A DNA stretch of 64,000 nucleotides, taken from NCBI GenBank assembly GCA_930367215.1, contig OV884056.1, positions 320,632,709 to 320,696,708 of the forward strand, in the 5' to 3' direction. Under the pieces are notes generated by a model, which did no database searches, was not told the DNA's origin, and saw only the letters and a list, made by a program, of their open reading frames with translations. Below, one piece after another: positions 57,301 to 64,000 of this stretch. Source of the DNA: Pollenia angustigena (Eukaryota; Arthropoda; Insecta; Diptera; Polleniidae). The position numbers and the translations under genes were made by a program. Within the stretch, counting starts at the first letter, position 1, and each line of letters begins with the position of its first letter.

Positions 57301-60300
57301 ATCTTTAGATTGTTGATATGTTTTAAATCATTGCGGAAGGTCATCCATTTTGAGCAAAGGTCTTCGGGTAGCTCATCGTCCCATCCTAGTTTTAGTTGCC
57401 ACAAATGTTGAATAAAGATTTTTGCCGTGACTACAATTGGTGATAATAGCCCCAAGGGATCAAATAGTCTAGCTAGATCTGAGCAGACTGTTCGTTTAGT
57501 AATCTGATGGATTTCCCTTAAGCATACTTTAACACAGAACTGGTCAGAGGTTGGCATCCATGTTAATCCTAGGGTTTTGACCGTTTGGTTATTATCATTA
57601 GTAAAGTCGAAATTTACTTCTTTTTGTTCTTCTGTGGTGTTTTGTAGCAACTTCTGGTGATTGGCGGTCCATTTTTGTAATTTCAGACCATGTTTGCTTA
57701 GGATGTGTTTTAATTCTGTCTGAATCATTAAAGCTGTATGCAAGCTATCATCTCCCCCGATTCCATCATCCACGTAAAAGTTGTTTAGCAGGAATTGGGC
57801 TCCATGCGGATACTTTGTTTTATTTGATTCACCAATTTTTTGTAGACATTTTGTTGCTAAGTATGGTGCGGATCGGGTTCCGTAGGTGATTGTGTTCAGC
57901 TGGTAGTACTTTATTGGCATCGTCGGTTCTTCCCTCCAGATAATTATTTGAAATTTTCTGTCTTCTGGCTGCATGAGGAATTGCCGATACATCTTTTCGA
58001 TGTCAGTTGTGAATACGAACCGTGGTAAGCGGAAGCGAAGAAGAATTGAGAATAGATCGCTTTGCACCGTGGGTCCTGTGTGCATTATATCATTCAATGA
58101 TACACCGTCTGAAGTCTTAGTAGAGGCATCAAAGACTACTCGTAGCTTAGTTGTGCTGCTTTCAGGGCGAAGTATGCAGTGATGAGGAATGATATACATT
58201 GGTCTTGGCGTGGAATTTAGGTCAATTTGTGACATGTGGCCTAATGCTTCGTACTCTTTCATGAACTTGACATATTGTGCCTTTATTTCGGGGGACTTCG
58301 CTAACCTTCTTTCCAGTGACATAAATCGGTTGAATGCTGTATTATGTGATTCTCCCAATGTATCAGGGTTGTTGCAGAATGGAATTTTTACCGTAAATCT
58401 TCCATTCCTATCGATTGTGTGAGTTTGTGCAAAATGATCTTCGCACTGTTTGTCTGAAGTTGATAGTCTTGTGTCGACTTGATTTAGAGTTTCGAGCTCC
58501 CAAAGTTGAGCAATGGCATTTTCTAAATTTGTATCGTCTTCAGTGCACATTCCACATACTGCACCTCTTGCTTCGTGTCCTCCTATCTTACCAGCAACGA
58601 CCCAACCCAATAATGTATTTTGTAAAATCGGTAAATCGTTACCAAGTTTAACCTGACCCATTGCCATTAGTTGATGGTAAAATTCTGCCCCTAGTAAAAC
58701 GTCTATTCTATCAGGGCGGTTGAATTTTGGATCGGCTAGCACTAGGTCTTTAGGAATTTGCCAGTGGTCAATTGTGATCGTTTGCGATGGTTGAGGCGGA
58801 ATTATTTGTGGAAGAACTGCAGCCTCAAGTCTTGTATTAAAGTTGTTTATGCGTGAGTGTAAGGCTATGTTTACGCGATGCTGCACTCTAGTGTTGCGTG
58901 AGCCTATACCGCTGATGCATATTGAGGTTGGTTTTAGTGAGATTCCAAGGCGTTTAACTAACCTTTCGCTGACAAGGTTTAACTGTGATCCGGAATCAAG
59001 GATTGCCCTACATTGTATCTCCTTGTTGTTTGATTGAACCTTGATCATTGCTGTGCCCAGAAGGACGTAGTTAATTGTTTGAGCGTGGTTTGAAGCAGCG
59101 AGTGAAGTTGCGTTTTGCTGAATTTGCGGTGTTCTGGCGACGGATGTTGTGCGTTCGTTAGAAACCAGGTTATTTGCTGCTGGTGCGACTTGGTTCTGGT
59201 TTGTGCCTTCTAGATGCAACAGAGTATTGTGTTTTTTGTTGCACTTCATGCAATTTTTGCTAAGGCAGTTTTTAGCGTTATGACCAGGTTTTAAGCAGTT
59301 CACACAGCGCTTTTGCTTTTGAACAAATTGAAGCCTTGATACCGGTGACTGCTGAAGAAAAGTGTTGCATGCAAATAATGGGTGATTTCCCTTTTTGCAC
59401 AGAATGCAGCATGGGTTGCCTTGGCACTCGGATGTAATCGAGGTACACACTCGGGATTTGGAGTGTGGCGATTTTTCTTTTTCTGACATTGCTTCTACCG
59501 ACTGAAAATTCCTTTCCAAGAAGTTCAGAAAATCTTTGATGGTTGGCACTTCTCGTGGCTGTAGAAGAGACTGTTCGTATCGGAGTCGTGTGGCCTGATC
59601 CAGCCCTTTAAGCAGCAAATGGATCAGCAATGGGTCCCATGATGAGGTGTCAATATCAAGGTTTCGAAGTGATAAAAGACACTCTTGAGTTTTATCATGT
59701 AGCGACTTGTAGTTGTCGCTTGACGTCTTGGTTGGAGCACTGACTAGCTCCTGGATTAGTTTGCTCACCAATAATCTTCTGTTGTTGTAGCGCTCTACAA
59801 CGAGGGACCATGCAGCTTCAAAGTTTTCTCCTGTGGTGGAGAAATGTTTGATTAAATTTGCTGCTTCTCCCCCTAAATGGGTTTTTAGATACCACATTTT
59901 TTGCACGTTTGGTGTTGGTTGATGAATGATTAGGGACGAGAACAGATCATGAAATTCCTTCCACTTCATGTAGTCTCCTTCAAATTTGGGGATTGTTATC
60001 TTTGGAATTGGCACGGTGGATGATTCGGAACGCCCATTGTTGCACTCATAATGACCCTGAATTGTTGTGTTGTTTCTGGAGGCTGCCCTGACCTGTTTTT
60101 CGAGCTGGATAAACCTCCCCATATTGTACCCGTGTTGAACGGCTTCACTGCATAGCTCCGCTATTTGGTAGTGCAAGCCTTCGATGTCTTGCCATAGCCT
60201 TGTGGCAGCTACGGCATCTTCAGATGTGAAATTGTCTTCCAATAGTCGGTCTATGGAGGACATCATGGCTGCTTGCCTGCGCATGAGTCTCACCAGCTCA

Positions 60301-60689
60301 CCATTTGGTGCCGTGGCTTCCTCAGCAGCAGTGGCCTGACATTTATCGTCTGGGCTGTTGTTCATTAGCCGCTTCGTGGCTTCAGGAGGACCGACCTTTA
60401 GCATTGAAGATTCGAATTCTTCCTTATATTGCTGCACGATGCCCATGATTGAGCTGTAGTAATCCTTTACAAAGTAATCATGATCCAACGGGATCTTTTC
60501 CAGTAACCGAATCTGATTATCGGTACCTTCAAAACTTGCCCACTCCTCGTCAAGCCGTCTCAATCGTTCCTGGAAGTAGCTAATTGATGTTTTCCTTGAA
60601 GCTGGGTCCTTTTTGTAATTTCGGATGATGGCTTCAATCCGCTGTCCAGTCTGTTGCTGGCTGATGACAAGCTCTTCGAACGAGGTCAT
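54297..60689 (-). CDS. gag-pol-env: BEL/Pao gag-pol-env polyprotein, 2130 aa
   Basis: The ATG at 60687-60689 is in good context (CACC before it), 58 bases downstream of the PBS. Gag: coiled N-terminus, then a DUF1759-type region (about residues 235-400) and cysteine-histidine knuckles (about 425-490, including CVNCLKPGHNAKNC). Protease: Pao-type aspartic site LDSGSQLNL near 565. Reverse transcriptase: FYVDDGIGGD near 970. RNase H: FADASEKAYGAA near 1145, TDSEIVLAW near 1222 and NPADVLSRG near 1265. Integrase: H-H-C-C zinc binding near 1465-1500, catalytic D in GVDFCGP near 1530, CDNATNF near 1596, GGLWEAAVKSAKH near 1648, then a DUF5641-like tail (1730-1820). Env: a hydrophobic segment near 1865-1885, then a furin-type KRKKR site near 1974 followed by a fusion-peptide-like segment resembling baculovirus F or errantivirus Env. 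No stop interrupts gag to env. It ends early in env through a frame change. Confidence 0.95.
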   Translation of the reverse strand: MTSFEELVISQQQTGQRIEAIIRNYKKDPASRKTSISYFQERLRRLDEEWASFEGTDNQIRLLEKIPLDHDYFVKDYYSSIMGIVQQYKEEFESSMLKVGPPEATKRLMNNSPDDKCQATAAEEATAPNGELVRLMRRQAAMMSSIDRLLEDNFTSEDAVAATRLWQDIEGLHYQIAELCSEAVQHGYNMGRFIQLEKQVRAASRNNTTIQGHYECNNGRSESSTVPIPKITIPKFEGDYMKWKEFHDLFSSLIIHQPTPNVQKMWYLKTHLGGEAANLIKHFSTTGENFEAAWSLVVERYNNRRLLVSKLIQELVSAPTKTSSDNYKSLHDKTQECLLSLRNLDIDTSSWDPLLIHLLLKGLDQATRLRYEQSLLQPREVPTIKDFLNFLERNFQSVEAMSEKEKSPHSKSRVCTSITSECQGNPCCILCKKGNHPLFACNTFLQQSPVSRLQFVQKQKRCVNCLKPGHNAKNCLSKNCMKCNKKHNTLLHLEGTNQNQVAPAANNLVSNERTTSVARTPQIQQNATSLAASNHAQTINYVLLGTAMIKVQSNNKEIQCRAILDSGSQLNLVSERLVKRLGISLKPTSICISGIGSRNTRVQHRVNIALHSRINNFNTRLEAAVLPQIIPPQPSQTITIDHWQIPKDLVLADPKFNRPDRIDVLLGAEFYHQLMAMGQVKLGNDLPILQNTLLGWVVAGKIGGHEARGAVCGMCTEDDTNLENAIAQLWELETLNQVDTRLSTSDKQCEDHFAQTHTIDRNGRFTVKIPFCNNPDTLGESHNTAFNRFMSLERRLAKSPEIKAQYVKFMKEYEALGHMSQIDLNSTPRPMYIIPHHCILRPESSTTKLRVVFDASTKTSDGVSLNDIMHTGPTVQSDLFSILLRFRLPRFVFTTDIEKMYRQFLMQPEDRKFQIIIWREEPTMPIKYYQLNTITYGTRSAPYLATKCLQKIGESNKTKYPHGAQFLLNNFYVDDGIGGDDSLHTALMIQTELKHILSKHGLKLQKWTANHQKLLQNTTEEQKEVNFDFTNDNNQTVKTLGLTWMPTSDQFCVKVCLREIHQITKRTVCSDLARLFDPLGLLSPIVVTAKIFIQHLWQLKLGWDDELPEDLCSKWMTFRNDLKHINNLKMSRHMFAGQIASNIQLHAFADASEKAYGAAIYIRSVITNNQVIVRLLCAKSRVAPLKNQTLPRLELCAALLAAQLTSRVKRDLKLESSPTYLWTDSEIVLAWIHSPSSSYQTFVANRIAAIQEISIVEQWRHVRSKDNPADVLSRGLSPRKLSEHPLWFYGPMFLCKPDGIWPQNFSKHKAISDDSNMELKKVTAITTTGENSTSLIYQINHKGSFRTLQRVTGYILRFINNSRKQKQQRELELSTHELEQALIVIVRAMQQADFSDELKHLLKHKEVTKGSPYNNLTPFLDSNGLIRVGGRLESSTLPYDARHPMLIPYNDPITKLIMQMTHEKNRHCGPQALLSHVRQRYWPVKGKTAARSTVQHCIKCTRAKPKLLNQIMGNLPPARITPARPFINSGVDFCGPFWIHYKVRGKRPHKAYIAVFCCFATKAVHLELVSELTTEAFIGALKRFTSRRGHCKNLYCDNATNFVGTKNKLEELSDSLYESSAHAKIHNECTSRGIAFHFIPPRAPHFGGLWEAAVKSAKHLLVRSVSTATLTYEELDTVVIEIEGILNSRPISPMSDNPNDLAALTPGHFLIGEPINAQANIGDTQPNTNLLTRWKLVTHVKEEFWRRWSREYLCELQYRHKWQTQKNNIRPGDMVIIKEDNTTPLQWPLGRIVKVHYGDDGFARVADVKTAKGISRRPIARLAPLPINTTDSSGTNNQDDSEEPTTSQTNDNEIPKKRRRASLNHTLVTVIIAIMLLPLIVGAQVHNKKFGRKLGIHFEGIGSAVISPTEWQLLIYYDLKEFWSELTIFSEGTKTLNHVCKEIQEKTTCTNLVKYFEHTEDELTMDSMLLSGKRKKRAAIDLVGNIAHSLFGVLDSEYATNMAQTISKVKENEAHLLNLLKNQTSIIDSTINIMKADQGAVKKKFDQIDFQIAEIHNMILAGKDEHHQDRLYRLFSSLCIQLTITAANLQRTQLSILDVLTNTHHGIISPLLLTPRQLQKEVEKIRSLKH

Positions 60690-60747
60690 GGTGTATCCTT
60701 TCTCCTTGCTTGTTCAAATTAAATGAAAATCCTGTGCCTGATACAGG

Positions 60748-60765
60748 ATCACGTCGGGGTCACCA
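60748..60765 (-). other. Primer binding site for tRNA-Trp
   Basis: The plus strand reads atcacgtcggggtcacca, identical to the 3' end (with CCA) of eukaryotic tRNA-Trp as I recall it. On the element strand TGGTGACCCCGACGTGAT would anneal to that tRNA. It lies 5 bases inside the 5' LTR. Confidence 0.85.
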
Positions 60766-60770
60766 AAAAA

Positions 60771-61527
60771 TGTTCAATAATAGCACTTAAACTATATTGA
60801 AACTAAAGTAGATTGGATACAGGATAAAAAATGTTCAATAATAGCACTTAAACTATATTGAAACTAAAGTAGATTGGTACAACAGTAGCACTTTAACTAT
60901 GTTGCAATTTGGTTTTGGATGGGCAACAACAGCACTTGAACCGTGTTGCTTTCTCTTAATTAAAAGTCTTGATTTACCTTTAGAATAAGAGTGTTTTTAT
61001 TATTCATAATTTCCAACTTAAATACTAATTTTTTACACTAAAAACATATGAATAATTGCTTATGAAAAATATGCTGACGGCCTATTTGTTATAAATTGAT
61101 TAATAATACATTGACCCATATTTCTGCCGAATTTACAATTATCATATGAACAAATAAACATTAAATTAAAGTCAATGAAACTTATAGCCAAAACAAAAAA
61201 TATGTATGAAGTTGCAAATTTAAATAAACAAGAAAATAATCGTATGAACAAATAAACATTATTAAAGTCAATGAAACTTATGTACTACTAAGTAAGCAAA
61301 AGACAAAACAAAAAATATGTTTGAAGTTGCAAATTTAAATAAACAAAATTATTAAGTATTAAATTTCAATTTCAATGTCAAAACAAAAAAAAGTGTGTAA
61401 CTTCAATGAACTTAAATTAAGCAGAGAATGGTTCAACAAACTTAAACGACAACAATTAAACAATAACAAAATAATCCATGTATTACGGAAATAATTAGGC
61501 AAGAACAAAATAAAATATGTATTAACA
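60771..61527 (-). repeat. 5' LTR (right in window), 757 bp
   Basis: Same length and, by eye, same sequence as 52426-53182. Followed by the target duplication cgtgt. The LTR should carry the promoter and polyadenylation signal, but I could not assign either confidently. Confidence 0.95.
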
Positions 61528-61532
61528 CGTGT

Positions 61533-61852
61533 TATAATAATTAAGTTGGCTTTTAATGTTTATTTTAAGTTGTGATCATCATTGAGATTTCTTATGCAAA
61601 TAAAATTAAATATTGAAAGTCAACTAAATTTCTTAAACCCTAAATTGGTACACCTTTTCTATATTCGTGTTCTCTTTTGTACCTTTACACGCAACACTCA
61701 GATTTTCTCTGTAGCTCTAGTCAATAGTCTGGTTTTTTTGTGTGCGGTCATACGCTATTTTTGGACACTTAAGTAAGTATTTTTTTTTAAATTACTGGAA
61801 CTTGCTTTATTGCTTTGACGAAGAATACCATTTAAAGTAACGAAAAGACTGA
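61533..61852. other. No gene recognised
   Basis: Short AT-rich linker between the retrotransposon and the TGGCGATTTC-type fragment. Confidence 0.4.
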
Positions 61853-62160
61853 TGGCGATTTCTTTTCTGAGAAAAATGTTGCATTAATGTTACATGTTCT
61901 ACATTTTTGTGTTCGTTTGTACAAAAAATACAACTGTGGGAAAAATTTTCAAGTTCTTTTATGAATATGTTGATGAAAAACATGCAAAACATGTTGCATG
62001 TTTTACCCTTACTTTAACTTAAGGTGTTCAGCTGCCCTGTTCTAAAACTTTGGTGCTTACTACTTTGTTTGTACAATAAATGTTTTATTTTGTTCGTCAT
62101 TATTCATACCGCTCATAATTTTGTTAAAAATTGGTTTCAAAACAAAATATAAAAATAAAG
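61853..62160. mobile_element. One end of the TGGCGATTTC TIR element
   Basis: Begins TGGCGATTTCTTTTCTGAGA and matches, inverted, 13376 down to about 13070 over some 300 bases (shared: acatgttctacatttttgtg, gttgatgaaaaacatgcaaa, ccgctcataattttgt). The homology stops just where the 383-bp satellite begins. Confidence 0.75.
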
Positions 62161-64000
62161 TCATTTCTGAAAAATTAAAAGAATAGAACTATTACAAAAA
62201 AGCTTTATAAAATACAGACCTGAAATTTAACTCATAGAATAAATTCGAAAAATGAAAAGGAAATAATTCCCAGTTTCTAATTGTTAAAAAAGTTGAGTTA
62301 AATACATTCAATTTATAAAGTAACACTATCCAGTGAGACACAAAGAATGCTGACGAAGGCCGTAGCGGGCCAGAAAATGCATTACATTCTGCTGGTGTCT
62401 AATAATTGTAAATTTTTCTGTACATTCAATATACTTCAATGCTTTCCAAAGGAAGGCTAAGGTAAAATGTAAAAGGAAAATACAATAAAATAGTCTGATA
62501 GTGTATAAAGTCATTTCTGAAAAATTTAAAGAATAGAACTATTACAAAAAAGCTTTATAAAATACAGACCTGAAATTTAACTCATAGAATAAATTCGAAA
62601 AATGAAAAAATGTTTAATAAAATATAAAGTAACCTTCACAAGGAAATAATTCCCAGTTTCTAATTGTTAAAAAAGTTGAGTTAAATACATTCAATTTATA
62701 AAGTAACACTATCCAGTGAGACACAAAGAATGCTGACGAAGGCCGTAGCGGGCCAGAAAATGCATTACATTCTGCTGGTGTCTAATAATTGTAAATTTTT
62801 CTGTACATTCAATATACTTCATTGCTTTCCAAAGGAAGGCTAAGGTAAAATGTAAAAAGAAAATACAATATAAAAGTCTGATAGTGTATAAAGTCATTTC
62901 TGAAAAATTAAAAGAATAGAACTATTACAAAAAAGCTTTATAAAATACAGACCTGAAATTTAACTCATAGAATAAATTCGAAAAATGAAAAAATGTTTAA
63001 TAAAATATAAAGTAACCTTCACAAGGAAATAATTCCCAGTTTCTAATTGTTAAAAAAGTTGAGTTAAATACATTCAATTTATAAAGTAACACTATCCAGT
63101 GAGACACAAAGAATGCTGACGAAGGCCGTAGCGGGCCAGAAAATGCATTACATTCTGCTGGTGTCTAATAATTGTAAATTTTTCTGTACATTCAATATAC
63201 TTCATTGCTTTCCAAAGGAAGGCTAAGGTAAAATGTAAAAAGAAAATACAATATAATAGTCTGATAGTGTATAAAGTCATTTCTGAAAAATTAAAAGAAT
63301 AGAACTATTACAAAAAAGCTTTATAAAATACAGACCTGAAATTTAACTCATAGAATAAATTCGAAAAATGAAAAAATGTTTAATAAAATATAAAGTAACC
63401 TTCACAAGGAAATAATTCCCAGTTTCTAATTGTTAAAAAAGTTGAGTTAAATACATTCAATTTATAAAGTAACACTATCCAGTGAGACACAAAGAATGCT
63501 GACGAAGGCCGTAGCGGGCCAGAAAATGCATTACATTCTGCTTTCCAAAGGAAGGCTAAGGTAAAATGTAAAAAGAAAATACAATATAATAGTCTGATAG
63601 TGTATAAAGTCATTTCTGAAAAATTAAAAGAATAGAACTATTACAAAAAAGCTTTATAAAATACAGACCTGAAATTTAACTCATAGAATAAATTCGAAAA
63701 ATGAAAAAATGTTTAATAAAATATAAAGTAACCTTCACAAGGAAATAATTCCCAGTTTCTAATTGTTAAAAAAGTTGAGTTAAATACATTCAATTTATAA
63801 AGTAACACTATCCAGTGAGACACAAAGAATGCTGACGAAGGCCGTAGCGGGCCAGAAAATGCATTACATTCTGCTGGTGTCTAATAATTGTAAATTTTTC
63901 TGTACATTCAATATACTTCATTGCTTTCCAAAGGAAGGCTAAGGTAAAATGTAAAAAGAAAATACAATATAATAGTCTGATAGTGTATAAAGTCATTTCT
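62161..64000. repeat. 383-bp satellite array, continues past window end
   Basis: tcatttctgaaaaatt starts units at 62161, 62511, 62894, 63277, 63610 and 63993: lengths 350, 383, 383, 333 and 383. The first unit lacks 33 bases and the fourth lacks 50; otherwise units are nearly identical, with a few substitutions concentrated in the first. Each carries a GC-rich core (gaaggccgtagcgggccag) in an AT-rich context. The ~62-codon open frame repeated on the minus strand is probably a by-product of the repeat, not a gene. Confidence 0.95.

Larger units (their letters stand above)
52426..61527 (-). mobile_element. Full-length roo-like BEL/Pao LTR retrotransposon
   Basis: A 9.1-kb element lies on the minus strand. 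It has two 757-bp LTRs, a 5-bp target duplication cgtgt (52421-52425 and 61528-61532), a tRNA-Trp-type PBS, a polypurine tract and a polyprotein with Pao-type peptidase, RT, RNase H and integrase. A 5-bp duplication and TGTT...AACA LTR ends are usual for BEL/Pao. An env-like segment fused to the polyprotein recalls Drosophila roo. LTR identity and near-intact coding suggest a very recent insertion. The one visible lesion is a frame change in env. Confidence 0.95.

Noticed and set aside
53558..59037. Many plus-strand open frames of 60-94 codons across 53.5-59.0 kb
   Set aside because: They lie antisense to the retrotransposon polyprotein and env frames, show no motifs, and are the expected by-products of a real gene on the other strand.
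62326..63996. Repeated minus-strand frame of about 62 codons
   Set aside because: It recurs only because the 383-bp satellite repeats; composition is unremarkable and one unit with a deletion changes the frame's C-terminus. No independent sign of coding.

Overview
This window looks like TE-dense intergenic or intronic DNA from an insect, most likely a higher (calyptrate) fly. The evidence is a very AT-rich background, a full-length roo-like BEL/Pao retrotransposon whose primer binding site matches the 3' end of a dipteran-type tRNA-Trp, abundant hAT-type transposons, and a dispersed repeat whose ends resemble one common in fly genomes. I found no intact host gene. Except for the retrotransposon reading frames, long open frames are lacking, and nearly everything recognisable is a mobile element, a relic of one, or a repeat array. 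Species assignment is inference.

Layout. 1-2.3 kb is featureless. A short tRNA-derived SINE-like sequence lies at 2.25 kb. A nest of inverted-repeat elements occupies 3.0-6.4 kb, with a 41-bp minisatellite inside one member. 8.4-11.7 kb holds two nested TIR elements and copies of the dispersed repeat. 12.0-13.4 kb is a TIR element split by a hAT element with perfect 8-bp target duplications. 13.9-15.3 kb has a broken hAT-like transposase and a long inverted repeat. 17.0-18.4 kb and 19.7-22.9 kb are further hAT elements, the second containing another insertion. A non-LTR retrotransposon reverse transcriptase relic follows at 22.9-23.4 kb.

23.4-25.2 kb is an onion of palindromes. A Foldback/Mutator-like element (9-bp duplication) contains a second one, which in turn contains an inverted pair of 3 x 82-bp tandem arrays. 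25.6-29.9 kb is a hAT-like element loaded with at least five nested elements, including a hAT and a TTAA-flanked piggyBac-like MITE. 31.5-36 kb continues with related elements. 39.0-41.7 kb is a large head-to-head inverted array of about 564-bp units that carry tRNA-like pol III boxes. It is followed by a second Foldback-type element (41.7-43.0 kb) whose ends match those at 23.8 kb. 45.0-49.2 kb has a pair of Harbinger-like elements, each with its own insertion.

52,426-61,527 is the clear centrepiece: an apparently very young BEL/Pao insertion on the minus strand. It has 757-bp LTRs that I read as identical, a 5-bp duplication (CGTGT), PBS, polypurine tract, and one frame running gag-protease-RT-RNase H-integrase into an env-like fusion protein. 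The only break I see is a frame change at an A-run late in env. Its LTR end appears to have captured leader sequence lacking the PBS core. The window ends in a 383-bp satellite (62,161 onward, continuing past the edge) that adjoins a fragment of the same TIR element seen at 12-13 kb.

All boundaries were read by eye; divergence estimates and family names would need alignment and database searches.
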